Source of the DNA: Bradyrhizobium sp. CCGUVB4N
GTDB lineage: Bacteria; Pseudomonadota; Alphaproteobacteria; Rhizobiales; Xanthobacteraceae
Assembly (NCBI RefSeq): GCF_024199945.1
Contig: NZ_JANADP010000001.1
Location: 5,084,001-5,148,000, forward strand
Length of the DNA stretch: 64,000 bases
Reading direction: 5' to 3'
The notes below the pieces were generated by a model, which did not search any database, was not told where the DNA came from, and worked only from the letters and a program-made list of their open reading frames with translations. Positions 15,826 to 24,282 of this stretch are shown piece by piece. The translations under genes and the position numbers were made by a program. The first letter of the stretch is position 1; each line of letters opens with the position of its first letter.

Positions 15826-17336
15826 ACACCCCTGTCGAGACCGCAGTTACACCGCTGCTCGAGCTGCGCGGCATCAGCAAGGAATTCCCCGGCGTCAAGG
15901 CGCTGGACGACGTGTCCTTTGCGCTCTACGCGAGCGAAGTCCACATGCTGCTCGGCGAGAACGGCGCCGGCAAGTCCAGCCTGATGAAGGTGCTGTGCGG
16001 CGCGTACCAGGCCGACGCCGGGGAATTCTTCTACAAGGGCGAGAAGGTCACGATTGCATCCACCGCCGACGCGCAAAAACTCGGCATTGCCGTGATCTTC
16101 CAGGAATTCTCGCTCGTCCCCTATCTCGACATCGCCCAGAACATCTTCCTCGGCCGCGAGCCGAAGGGTCGCATCCCCGGCACCATCGACCGGCGCAAGA
16201 TCCTGGCCGATGCCAAGCGCCTGCTCGACACGATCGGCTTCGACATCGATCCGTCCGTCGTCGTCAACACGCTCGGCGTCGCCCAGCAGCAGATGGTCGA
16301 GATCGCCAAAGCCATCAGCCAGAACGCGCGCATCCTGGTGATGGACGAACCCACCGCCGCGCTGTCCGACCGCGAGACCGAGCTGCTGTTCGCGTTGATC
16401 GCGCGGCTGAAAGCCGACGGCGTCTCCATCGTCTATATTTCGCACCGCATGGCCGAGGTGTTTGCGCTCGGCGACCGCATCACGGTGCTGCGCGACGGCC
16501 GCCGCATCGACGGCGTCAAGCCGGCCGACGTCACGCCCGACCAGCTCGTTCGCATGATGGTCGGCCGCACCGTCGACATGACCTATCCGCGCAATTTTGC
16601 CGACAAGCCCGGCGAGGTCCTGCTTGCGGTCAAGGGGCTGACCGCACCGAGCGGCATCTCCGACATCAACATCGAGGTCCGCCGCGGCGAGATCGTCGGC
16701 CTCTGCGGCCTGGTCGGATCCGGCCGCACCGAGGTGGCGCGCGCGATCTTCGGCGCTGATCCGGTCGCCTCAGGCGAGATCGTGTTCGACGGCAAGGCGA
16801 TCTCCGGCGAGCCCGACGTTGCCGCCCGCCGCGGCATCGCGCTGATCCCGGAAAGCCGCAAGAGCGAAGGGCTCGCGCTGCTGCGTTCGGTCGGCGACAA
16901 TCTCGTGGTCTCGGCGCTGCGAAAACTGTTTCCAAGCGGGCTTTTCGATCCGCGCGGCGGCCAGCGCACCGCCGATGGCCTGATCCGTCAGCTCCGCATC
17001 GCCACCCCGAGCGCGCGCCAGACCGTTGGTCTGCTGTCCGGCGGCAATCAGCAGAAGGTCGTGATCGGCAAGTGGCTGGCGGCCGGCGCAAAGCTCTTCA
17101 TCTTCGACGAGCCGACCCGCGGCATCGACGTCGGCGCAAAGTCCGAGATCTTCGCCCTGATCGACCGGCTGGTCGCAGAGGGCGCCGCGGCGCTGATGAT
17201 CTCGTCCGAGCAGGTCGAGATCTGCCATGTCTGCGACCGCGCCTATGTGATGCGCGAAGGCCGCGTCGCCGGACATCTGGCGCGCAACGAGCTGACCGAG
17301 GAGAACATCGTGCGATTGGGGATGCACCATGCGTGA
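15822..17336 (+). CDS. Sugar-type (CUT2) ABC importer, dual ATP-binding protein
   Basis: This 504-residue RbsA/MglA-like ATPase has two fused nucleotide-binding domains. The first has Walker A GENGAGKSSLMK and Walker B ILVMDEPTAALS. The second has a degenerate P-loop (GLVGSGRTEVAR) and the signature GGNQQKVVIGKWL, as is normal for this subfamily. It powers the two permeases and binding protein that follow. GTG at 15822 overlaps the oxidase stop codon, so translation is probably coupled. Confidence 0.93.
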   Translation: MNTPVETAVTPLLELRGISKEFPGVKALDDVSFALYASEVHMLLGENGAGKSSLMKVLCGAYQADAGEFFYKGEKVTIASTADAQKLGIAVIFQEFSLVPYLDIAQNIFLGREPKGRIPGTIDRRKILADAKRLLDTIGFDIDPSVVVNTLGVAQQQMVEIAKAISQNARILVMDEPTAALSDRETELLFALIARLKADGVSIVYISHRMAEVFALGDRITVLRDGRRIDGVKPADVTPDQLVRMMVGRTVDMTYPRNFADKPGEVLLAVKGLTAPSGISDINIEVRRGEIVGLCGLVGSGRTEVARAIFGADPVASGEIVFDGKAISGEPDVAARRGIALIPESRKSEGLALLRSVGDNLVVSALRKLFPSGLFDPRGGQRTADGLIRQLRIATPSARQTVGLLSGGNQQKVVIGKWLAAGAKLFIFDEPTRGIDVGAKSEIFALIDRLVAEGAAALMISSEQVEICHVCDRAYVMREGRVAGHLARNELTEENIVRLGMHHA

Positions 17337-18279
17337 GGCCGCCGTCGTTTCCCAACCCAATCCGCTGCAGCGCATTCCCGGCGTCGCCATTGTGCTGGGC
17401 GCCTTGATCGTTCTGTTTGGCGCCATTGCGCCCGGCTTTCTCACCCCGGCCAACCTCTCCAACGTGCTGGTGCAGTCGACCATCCTGACCATGCTGGCGC
17501 TGCCGATGACGCTGATCATCATGACCGAGGGACTGGACCTCTCGATGGGCGCGGTGCTGACGCTGACCTCGCTCTGCGTCGCCATCGTCTCGCTCGCGAC
17601 CAAGTCGATGCTGCTCGGCCTGGGCGCCGGCGTGCTGGTCGGCGCGGCCTTCGGCACCGTCAACGGCTGGCTGGTCGCGATCCTGGGCATCCCGCCCTTT
17701 GTGGCGACGCTCGGCACCCTCGGCATGGCGCAAGGCCTGTCGCTGATCGTCTCCGACGGCCAGAGCGTGGTCGGTATTCCCCACAGCGTCCGCGACATCT
17801 ATTCGGCGACGCTGCTCGGCGTTCCCGTGCCGATCGTGATCGAGCTCGTGACCTACGCCGCCTTTCACGGCCTGCTCTATCACACCCGCTTCGGCAGCTA
17901 CGTGTTCGCGCTCGGCGGCAATCGCGAGGCGCTCCGCTATGCCGGCCTCTCGCCCAACAAGCTGCTGATCGCGGTCTACGCGATCGGCGGCACCATGGCC
18001 GGCATCGCGGGCCTGCTGATGACCGCGCGCATGAATTCGGGCCATCCGACCGCAGGCCTCGGGCTCGAATTCGATGCGATCGCAGCCGTCGCGGTCGGCG
18101 GCACCTCGTTCGAGCGCGGCAACGGCTGGCTGCTCGGCACGCTCCTCGGCGTCATCGCCGTCGGCGTGCTGCGCAACGGGCTGAATTTGATCTCGCTGCC
18201 GTCCTCGGTGCAGGTCGCAAGCGTCGGCGTGCTCGTCATCGTCGCGCTGTTCCTCGATGGCCTGCGGAGCCGCACATGA
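17329..18279 (+). CDS. CUT2-type ABC importer permease 1
   Basis: This 316-residue inner-membrane permease is of the RbsC/BPD_transp_2 family, with about eight to ten hydrophobic segments. Conserved pieces are MTEGLDLSMGAVL, FGTVNGWLVAILGIPPFVATLG and the AVGGTSFERGNG loop that contacts the ATPase. It overlaps the ATPase gene by 8 bp and the second permease by 4 bp. It forms a heterodimer with permease 2 in the likely transporter. Confidence 0.92.
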   Translation: MREAAVVSQPNPLQRIPGVAIVLGALIVLFGAIAPGFLTPANLSNVLVQSTILTMLALPMTLIIMTEGLDLSMGAVLTLTSLCVAIVSLATKSMLLGLGAGVLVGAAFGTVNGWLVAILGIPPFVATLGTLGMAQGLSLIVSDGQSVVGIPHSVRDIYSATLLGVPVPIVIELVTYAAFHGLLYHTRFGSYVFALGGNREALRYAGLSPNKLLIAVYAIGGTMAGIAGLLMTARMNSGHPTAGLGLEFDAIAAVAVGGTSFERGNGWLLGTLLGVIAVGVLRNGLNLISLPSSVQVASVGVLVIVALFLDGLRSRT

Positions 18280-19253
18280 CCGACATCACCAAGGAAGCGC
18301 TGTCGCCGCCGCGTTCCTTCCTGTCCCAGGACGCGATCCAGCTGTGCTACCGGCTGCTCGCCGTGCTGCTGATCTGCGCCGTGCTGGCGGTGCTGAACGA
18401 CTCCTTCCTCAGCCTCGGCAACATCCTCAACGTCCTGCGCCAGGCGAGCCTTACCTTCTTCATCGCCTCGGGCCTGACGCTGGTGGTGCTCACCGCCGGC
18501 CTCGATCTCTCGGTCGGCGCCAATGTCGCGCTGTCCGCCTGCGTCGCCGGGACCGTGATCCACACCACGGGATCGCCGGTGCTGGGCATCCTGACGGGTC
18601 TTGCCTGCGGCGGCATCGTTGGCCTCCTCAACGGCATCATGGTGACGGCGCTGCGCATCCCCTCCTTCATCGCCACCTACGGCATGCTCTGGGTGCTGAA
18701 CGGGCTCACCTACTGGTACATGGCGGGCGAGACGCTGCACGGCTTCCCGGCTGGATTCCGCCAGATCGGGAGCGGCTATCTGTTCGGGCTGCCGATCCCG
18801 GTCTATCTGCTGCTGGTGTTCCTCGGCATCGGAACGCTGTTTGCCCAGCGCACGATCTGGGGCCAGGAGATCTATGCGATCGGCGCCAATCCGGTCGCCG
18901 CCCGCCTCTCCGGCATTCCCGTCACCCGCCGCCTACTGCTGGTCTACGCCGTCTCCGGCACCATGGCGGGGCTTGCCTCGATCATCTTCCTGTCTCGGCT
19001 CAATTCCGCCGAGGCCGACATCGGCGAAAGCCTGACACTGCCGGCGATCGCGGCCGTGCTGATCGGCGGCACCTCGCTGTTCGGCGGTGTCGGCACAGTG
19101 TTCGGCACCTTCATCGGCGCGCTGATCCTGACGCTGGTACTGAACGGCATGAACCTGCTCTCGGTCAGCGCCAATTGGCAGCCGCTCGTCACCGGCATCA
19201 TCGTCATTCTCGCGGTCTGGCTCGACATGAAGACCCGCCGCCGCACGCAATGA
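18276..19253 (+). CDS. CUT2-type ABC importer permease 2
   Basis: This 325-residue second permease is of the RbsC family, with LTAGLDLSVGANVAL, RIPSFIATYGMLWVLNGLTY and the ATPase-contact loop LIGGTSLFGGVGTVFGT. Having two different permease genes, rather than one gene used as a homodimer, is common among rhizobial CUT2 systems. It is followed 43 bp later by the binding-protein gene, which has its own GGGGATGGAGACGAC ribosome binding region. Confidence 0.92.
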   Translation: MTDITKEALSPPRSFLSQDAIQLCYRLLAVLLICAVLAVLNDSFLSLGNILNVLRQASLTFFIASGLTLVVLTAGLDLSVGANVALSACVAGTVIHTTGSPVLGILTGLACGGIVGLLNGIMVTALRIPSFIATYGMLWVLNGLTYWYMAGETLHGFPAGFRQIGSGYLFGLPIPVYLLLVFLGIGTLFAQRTIWGQEIYAIGANPVAARLSGIPVTRRLLLVYAVSGTMAGLASIIFLSRLNSAEADIGESLTLPAIAAVLIGGTSLFGGVGTVFGTFIGALILTLVLNGMNLLSVSANWQPLVTGIIVILAVWLDMKTRRRTQ

Positions 19254-19296
19254 ATTCTCAAGCAATCCAACAAACCAAAATGGGGATGGAGACGAC

Positions 19297-20271
19297 ATGA
19301 AACAGAGACTGGGCTATCTCGCACTGCCATTGGTGATGGCGGCCGCGTTCACGACGCAGGCGCGCGCCGATGGCGAGACCATTGCCGTTTTCACCAAGAA
19401 CCAGACCAACCCGTTCTTCCAGACGGTGCGGGTCGGCGCCGACAACATGGCGAAGACGCTGAACGCCAAGACGCTCCAGTACATTCCGACCAAGCCAGAC
19501 TCGATCCCAGAGCAGCTCAGCCAGATCGAGGACGTCGTGGTGAAGAAGCCGAGCGCGATCGTGTTCACGCCGGTCGACTACAAGGCGATGGTGCCTGGTG
19601 TCGAGAAGATCAACGACGCCAAGATTCCCGTCGTCAACATCACCGACCGCTCCGCCGGCGGCAAGTTCCTCTCCTTCGTCGGCGCCGACGACTACAGCCT
19701 CGGCCTCGAGACCGCGCGCTTCCTGCTCAAGACGCTCGGCGGCAAGGGCAACATCGTGATCATCGAGGGCGTCAAGGGCTCGCTCACCAACGTCGATCGC
19801 GTCCGCGGATTCAACGATGCGCTGAAGGAGAACCCGGGCGCCAAGCTCTTGGCCTCGCAGCCCGGTAACTATCAGCGGCTCCAGGCGCTCCAGGTCATGG
19901 AGAACCTGATGCAGTCGAACGCGCAGATCGATGGCGTGCTCGCCGCCAACGACGCCATGGCGGTCGGGGCGATCGAGGCGCTCGACGGCGCCAACCGCAA
20001 GGCCCAGGTGATCGGCATCAACGGCACCAAAGAGGCGATCGACGCCATCAAGTCCGGCAAGCTGCTCGCGAGCGGAGACTACAACGGCTTTTACCAGGGC
20101 TGTCTCGGCACCATGATGGCGATCCGCTCGTTGCGCAATGAACCCGTGATCTCCGAGATCGTGCTGAAGCCGACGGTCATCACCAAGGACAATTACCAGC
20201 CGTTCGACCAGCCGCTCGAGCAACGCACCTGCCCGACCTTCGAGGAAGCCGGCAAGCTCGGCGCGAAGTAA
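19297..20271 (+). CDS. CUT2-type periplasmic substrate-binding protein
   Basis: This 324-residue exported binding protein (Peripla_BP_4, RbsB-like) has a signal peptide of about 24 residues ending AARADG-like (TTQARA). The mature part opens IAVFTKNQTNPFFQTVRVGA, typical of this group. Aromatic and charged pocket residues cannot be matched to a known sugar. Inside an aromatic-degradation operon the ligand may be a glycoside, a polyol-like compound or a hydroxylated ring rather than a simple sugar; that is inference. Confidence 0.92.
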   Translation: MKQRLGYLALPLVMAAAFTTQARADGETIAVFTKNQTNPFFQTVRVGADNMAKTLNAKTLQYIPTKPDSIPEQLSQIEDVVVKKPSAIVFTPVDYKAMVPGVEKINDAKIPVVNITDRSAGGKFLSFVGADDYSLGLETARFLLKTLGGKGNIVIIEGVKGSLTNVDRVRGFNDALKENPGAKLLASQPGNYQRLQALQVMENLMQSNAQIDGVLAANDAMAVGAIEALDGANRKAQVIGINGTKEAIDAIKSGKLLASGDYNGFYQGCLGTMMAIRSLRNEPVISEIVLKPTVITKDNYQPFDQPLEQRTCPTFEEAGKLGAK

Positions 20272-20343
20272 GCCTCTTCACGACAAGCACGGATGGCCGC
20301 CAGCGCGGCCGTCCCAACAACCGAAGCAAGACACGGAGACACC

Positions 20344-20631
20344 ATGCTGTTTGCCATCCATGCCATCGACCGCACCGGTGCACTGCCGACGCGGCTAGCC
20401 AATTACGATGCCCACAAGACGTTCCTGAGCGACACCTCGCGCTTCGGCGTCAAGATCGTGATGTCGGGACCGCTGGTCGCGGACGACGGCGCCACGATGA
20501 TCGGCAGTCTGTTCCTGATCGAGTCTCCGAGCCGCGCCGAGGCCGAAGCCTTCAATCGCGCCGATCCGTTCGCGGCGGCCGGCATCTGGGAGAAGGTCAC
20601 GATCACGGGCTTCCTGCGGCGGCAGGGCTGA
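20344..20631 (+). CDS. YciI-like dimeric alpha/beta barrel protein
   Basis: This 95-residue YciI-family protein has a MLFAIHAIDRTG start, a MSGPLVADDGATMIGSLFLIES core and FNRADPFAAAGIWEKVTITGF, the usual conserved DPF motif. Members have a ferredoxin-like fold and sometimes act as small hydrolases or dehalogenases in aromatic pathways. It is the last gene of the operon, 72 bp after the binding protein, with CACGGAGAC before the ATG. Two such barrel proteins (this and the Dabb protein) bracket the operon. Confidence 0.82.
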   Translation: MLFAIHAIDRTGALPTRLANYDAHKTFLSDTSRFGVKIVMSGPLVADDGATMIGSLFLIESPSRAEAEAFNRADPFAAAGIWEKVTITGFLRRQG

Positions 20632-20651
20632 GCAGGCCCCCGACACGAAAA

Positions 20652-20677
20652 ACCCCAGTGCGCGGAGACACTGGGGT
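20652..20677. terminator. Bidirectional hairpin terminator
   Basis: The arms ACCCCAGTG (20652-20660) and CACTGGGGT (20669-20677) form a 9-bp stem with an 8-nt loop. On the minus strand it is followed by a run of T residues, and on the plus strand by GTTTC. It lies between the convergent YciI-like and NUDIX genes and probably ends both. Confidence 0.75.
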
Positions 20678-20740
20678 GTTTCGGGGAAAATGGATTGGTA
20701 AGGCAATGACGTCCTTATAGCAGCCCTCTCCGCAGCCGCC

Positions 20741-20756
20741 TGTGAACTGGTTCACA
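20741..20756. promoter_or_regulatory. CRP-like dyad of uncertain use
   Basis: TGTGAACTGGTTCACA fits the TGTGA-N6-TCACA pattern. It lies between two convergent genes, not upstream of either, so a role in promoter control is doubtful. Confidence 0.25.
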
Positions 20757-20799
20757 CTTGCCGCGCGGAATGATCGGGCGATTTGTCACACCCTGGCGG

Positions 20800-21192
20800 C
20801 TAGCTCCGCCGCGGCTTCCTCGGAAACAGGCGATCGCGGATGTAGCGCGAGGTCGCGGTCAGGCGGATCCCGCGCGGCTTCTGCCAGGCTGCTCGGTCGA
20901 GCTCCTTCTTGTCGCCGATCGCAAGCCGGCCCTTGGCGCTCTTGGCGATGAAGATCGCGTCGCTCATCTTGCGGCCCGAGCGCTTGTTCTTGGCCGTCAC
21001 TTCCTTCCAGAGGCTGATCCGGCCGAGCTTCAGCTTGGGCAATTCCTCCTTGATCTCGCGGCGCAGGCAGTCCTTGTCGGACTCGCGCGCGCGCTTGCGG
21101 CCGCCGGGGAACATCCAGAGGCCGTCCGACCGTCGCCTGACCAACAGAACCTTGCCGCGCCTGGCGGCAACCAGCTTGGAAGACTTCGCCAT
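20800..21192 (-). CDS. NUDIX hydrolase
   Basis: This is a protein of about 130 residues with a near-complete NUDIX box: GG at the start, Glu after five residues, then LRREIKEEL. The usual glycine after the EE pair is replaced (LPKL). A basic C-terminus (RDRLFPRKPRRS) follows. Such enzymes hydrolyse nucleoside diphosphates linked to another moiety; the substrate is unknown. I chose the ATG at 21192; an upstream ATG at 21228 adds 12 residues and stands 3 nt from a perfect inverted repeat, so that repeat may lie at the promoter. Confidence 0.8.
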   Translation of the reverse strand: MAKSSKLVAARRGKVLLVRRRSDGLWMFPGGRKRARESDKDCLRREIKEELPKLKLGRISLWKEVTAKNKRSGRKMSDAIFIAKSAKGRLAIGDKKELDRAAWQKPRGIRLTATSRYIRDRLFPRKPRRS

Positions 21193-21231
21193 TACAACTG
21201 TCGCAAACTGAAAACAGAATCGCGCCATCGT

Positions 21232-21257
21232 AACTTGTCTATTTCATTAGACAAGTT
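21232..21257. promoter_or_regulatory. Perfect 10-bp inverted repeat, putative operator
   Basis: The arms AACTTGTCTA (21232-21241) and TAGACAAGTT (21248-21257) are perfectly complementary around a 6-bp centre. Size and symmetry resemble TetR- or MarR-type operators. It lies just upstream of the NUDIX gene (-) and 92 bp beyond the stop of the second AI-2E gene. Confidence 0.5.
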
Positions 21258-21348
21258 CGCCGACCGCCCCGGATACCGTCGGCTCCCATCGTTGTCCACA
21301 CGCAAGCGAGGCGCGGCAAGTCCGGGCCCTCCCGGGGCTGCCGGCCAG

Positions 21349-22464
21349 CTAACGGACCTCGTCGGCCGGCGCGATCGCGTTCGGTTTCGCAGCCGCGGTC
21401 CGGTCCTCGGTCCGGATCCACGCCGCCGCCATTTCCCATGCCACCGACAGGATGATCGGCCCGATGAACAGGCCGACGATGCCGTGGGCGAGCGTGCCGC
21501 CGATCACGCCGACGAAGATCACGATGGTCGGCGTGTTGAGACCGCGTCCCATCACGAGCGGCTTCAGCATGGTGTCGAGGAAGCCGACCAGGACGAAGAA
21601 CACGGTGAACACCAGCGCCGTGGTGACGTCCTTGGCGGTCCAGATCCAGATGATCACCGGCAGCAGCACGAGGAAGGCGCCGATCTGCACGATCGATAGC
21701 AGCAGCACGATGAAGGCAAGCAGGCCGGCGCTCGGCACGGCGGCGAGCTTGAAGCCGATGCCGGCAAGCAATGCCTGCACGATGGCGACGCCGATCACGC
21801 CTTGCGCCACCGCGCGGATGGTGGCGCCGCCCAGCTCGAGAAAATGCTCGCCCTGCTCCGGCACGATGCGCGACAGGAAACCGCGTCCGGCCGCAACCAA
21901 TCGCGGCCCGTGCGGAAACAGGAAGCCGGCGACGAACACCGAGACCAGGAACTGCAGCGTGCCGAGGCTGGCATCGCCTGCGAGCGACAGCAGCGGTCCC
22001 GCCAGCGGCTGCAGATAAGGCGCGACCTCGCGCAGCACGGCGCGGATGTTGTTATAGGCCTGGTCCCACAGCTCGAACAGCGTCGGGCCGATCACCGGCC
22101 ACGACTTGATCGATTCCGGCGCCGCCTGAAGCGCGAGGTCGCCGGTACCGAGCTGGTGCGCCAGCTCCCTGCCCCCGTCCACGGCACTCACGCCGAGCCA
22201 TGTGGCCGGGCCGAGCACGATGCCGAGCGTGATCAGGGTGAGGATCGCAGCCGCGGTCCTGGGCCGGCCCCCGAGGACCTTGGCGACCCAGCTGAAGGCC
22301 GGATAGAACGCCACCGCGAGCACGCCGCTCCAGGCCAGGATCGGCACGAACGGCCGGATGATGTAGAGCGTCCACAGGATCAGCAGCGCGAGCAGGCCGA
22401 GGCGGATCACGAGCTGGATGACGTCCTCGCCCGTCAGGAGCTGACGCAGACTTTTCACAGGCAC
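21349..22464 (-). CDS. AI-2E family transporter (second paralog)
   Basis: This 371-residue polytopic membrane protein is clearly paralogous to the one at 6009-7130: SLRQLL versus TLRQFL at the N-terminus, SIVQIG in the middle, LAHGIVGLFIGPIILSVAWEM at the C-terminus. The GTG at 22464 is preceded by AAGGA at 5 nt, which decides the start. No FixK/FNR box precedes this copy, so the paralogs may be regulated differently. The substrate is unknown. Confidence 0.87.
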   Translation of the reverse strand: MPVKSLRQLLTGEDVIQLVIRLGLLALLILWTLYIIRPFVPILAWSGVLAVAFYPAFSWVAKVLGGRPRTAAAILTLITLGIVLGPATWLGVSAVDGGRELAHQLGTGDLALQAAPESIKSWPVIGPTLFELWDQAYNNIRAVLREVAPYLQPLAGPLLSLAGDASLGTLQFLVSVFVAGFLFPHGPRLVAAGRGFLSRIVPEQGEHFLELGGATIRAVAQGVIGVAIVQALLAGIGFKLAAVPSAGLLAFIVLLLSIVQIGAFLVLLPVIIWIWTAKDVTTALVFTVFFVLVGFLDTMLKPLVMGRGLNTPTIVIFVGVIGGTLAHGIVGLFIGPIILSVAWEMAAAWIRTEDRTAAAKPNAIAPADEVR

Positions 22465-22558
22465 GGCTTTCCTTGCGGCATCAACGCGGGTTCCGGCACT
22501 TGCGCGGGCTAGGGTTATTGCCAGCCAAGAGCCGGGCGTCAAGACGACCGGCCGCGCG

Positions 22559-22583
22559 CCCGGCCCGTCGGGGACGGGCCGGG
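22559..22583 (-). terminator. GC-rich hairpin after the porin gene
   Basis: A perfect 11-bp stem, CCCGGCCCGTC with GACGGGCCGGG, closes a 3-nt loop between the porin gene (stop at 22634) and the AI-2E gene downstream on the minus strand. No T-run follows. Confidence 0.45.
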
Positions 22584-22633
22584 TCGTGCGTCAAGATGAA
22601 ACCACTGTGACGAAGCCGCCCGGACCTGCGCCC

Positions 22634-23356
22634 TTAGAAGTGATAGTTGACGCCCACCGTGCCGGTCTGGATGTTCAGCTTCACGTTGGCGGGCGAGGCC
22701 ACCAGATTGCCCGTCGTCACCGGTTGCTCGGTGATGGAGCCGAAGCCGAGATAGTTGTACTCGGCCCGCACCGACCAGTTCGGCATGAACATCCATTCGA
22801 CGCCCCCCCCGGCGAGCCAGCCGGTCCGGTTGAAGCTACCGTTGGCCGAGCCGGCGAGCGCGCCGGCCAGGCCATTGTTGGCGCTGTATTTGTCGCGGGT
22901 GAAAGCCGCGCCGCCCTTGGCGTAGAGCAGGACGCGGTCGAAGGCGACGCCGAAGCGGCCGGCAACCGTGGCGATATAGTCGTTTTTCAGCGACAGGTTG
23001 AAGCCGGCGCCGCCGCCGAAGGGACCGCCGGCATTGAGCGTGACGCTGGACCAGGCGCCGGTGCCCTCGAGACCAACCACGAAATTGCTGATCTGGTAAT
23101 TGCCGCCGATCTGGCCGCCGACCACGCCACCACTGGCCGTCACAGAGCTCCAGGTCGCCGTCGGATCGGTCGGATCAATACCGGTCCACTTGCTCCAGGC
23201 GCCACCGCCGTGGGCGCCGATATAGAACCCGGTCCAGGTGAAGATCGGAGCCGGCGCGATCGGCGCCTTGACTGGCGCCGGCTCGATGATGTCAGCCGCA
23301 AAGACGGGCGTTGCCAGCGACAACAACGCAACCGTCAAAATAAGTTTCTTGCCCAC
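22634..23356 (-). CDS. Omp25/Omp31-like outer-membrane beta-barrel protein
   Basis: This 240-residue porin-like protein has a signal peptide ending VFAADI, a proline-rich linker (PAPVKAPIAPAP), then the family signature FTWTGFYIGAHGGG. Alternating hydrophobic strands follow, and the chain ends with VGVNYHF, the terminal aromatic that Bam-inserted barrels need. It starts at GTG 23356 after GGGTGAG. It is a more divergent member of the family whose four other copies lie at 59191-62787. Confidence 0.85.
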   Translation of the reverse strand: MGKKLILTVALLSLATPVFAADIIEPAPVKAPIAPAPIFTWTGFYIGAHGGGAWSKWTGIDPTDPTATWSSVTASGGVVGGQIGGNYQISNFVVGLEGTGAWSSVTLNAGGPFGGGAGFNLSLKNDYIATVAGRFGVAFDRVLLYAKGGAAFTRDKYSANNGLAGALAGSANGSFNRTGWLAGGGVEWMFMPNWSVRAEYNYLGFGSITEQPVTTGNLVASPANVKLNIQTGTVGVNYHF

Positions 23357-23619
23357 GATCTCACCCCCAATGATTTTTGCCCTGCCCAACCAGGGCGATG
23401 GGATGAAATCTAGCTGTCCGATCAAGGAGGCGCTTGGACCGACCGGCGGCGCGATTTGGACTGACGGGCGCTGCAATTGTCGGGAAAATTCAGCAATATC
23501 CGCGACCGGCGCCCGGTTTGGCTAACGACGATTAACCGGATTTCAGCCGCCCGGTTTACGCCGATGCAAAGGCCCGCCCCTACGCTTTGCGACGAGGTCC
23601 CAAAAACAATTGCGGTGCA

Positions 23620-23847
23620 ATGGCCAACAGCATCTGGACGATCGAAGAATTCACCTGCCCCGGTTGCAGCATGAACTACACTGCGACGAGGGAAGAGCAC
23701 GCCGAGCCGCATTCGGGCCACTTCAAGTGCAGCATCTGTAGCGGCGTGGTGCACACCTGGTCGGGCAAGCATCATTTCTTCGGCTGGTCGGCCGTGAAGA
23801 CCAAGCCGCCCGTATTCGGCCGCCGCTGGGCCGGCGTCGGGTGGTAG
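23620..23847 (+). CDS. Small zinc-ribbon-like protein, 75 residues
   Basis: This small protein starts MANSIWTIEEF and has CPGC and CSIC knuckles about 22 residues apart, flanked by histidines (HSGHFKC, GKHHFFGW). This suggests a zinc ribbon. The ribosome binding site is weak. The C-terminus is basic and aromatic. No family name is known to me; two other short CxxC...CxxC proteins lie at 8442 and 42584. Confidence 0.65.
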   Translation: MANSIWTIEEFTCPGCSMNYTATREEHAEPHSGHFKCSICSGVVHTWSGKHHFFGWSAVKTKPPVFGRRWAGVGW

Positions 23848-23908
23848 CATAGCAGGTCACGAACCCGGTCCCTCCGTCGTCGGGTTTCGTGACCCGCACG
23901 CCATTCGC

Positions 23909-24178
23909 TTAGCGACGTACGCCGACGCGATTGACGCCGCCATTCAGATTGGTCCCGCTCACGGTGCCGGCCCGAACCGCAGCACGCGCAACTGGACGCG
24001 GCCGCAGCACCACACCGGCGCGTGCGACACACGACGGGGGATAATCGACGTACTGGCAATAGACGACGGCATTTGCGGGCGTTGCCGTGAGAGTGACACC
24101 GGCAAATCCAAAGAGAATGCCGGCCGCAGTCGCTGCAACTGATAGTGACTTCATCGAGAGACGTTCGCTCCGGCGCAT
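23909..24178 (-). CDS. Small exported hypothetical protein
   Basis: This 89-residue protein has a long signal peptide (MKSLSVAATAAGILFGFAG from residue 9, cleavage after ANA) and a basic, Val/Arg-rich mature part with two cysteines (VYCQYVDYPPSCVAR). The ATG at 24178 follows GGGAGGA at 6 nt, which decides the start over the internal ATG at 24154. Function is unknown. A FixK/FNR-type box is centred about 98 bp upstream. Confidence 0.65.
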   Translation of the reverse strand: MRRSERLSMKSLSVAATAAGILFGFAGVTLTATPANAVVYCQYVDYPPSCVARAGVVLRPRPVARAAVRAGTVSGTNLNGGVNRVGVRR

Positions 24179-24268
24179 CGTGTTCCTCCCTCTTTGCACG
24201 CGTGACATGGTGATGGGTGCCGCCTCAGCGCGGCCGAACGCAATTTGAGCGCCGGAGGACCGGCAGCG

Positions 24269-24282
24269 TTGACCTGGATCAA
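24269..24282. promoter_or_regulatory. FixK/FNR-type box (one half imperfect)
   Basis: TTGACCTGGATCAA matches TTGA(T/C)-N4-ATCAA. Its centre is about 98 bp from the small exported protein start (-) and 160 bp from the acetoacetyl-CoA synthetase start (+). It shares the core CTGGATCAA with the box at 1533-1546. Confidence 0.6.
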
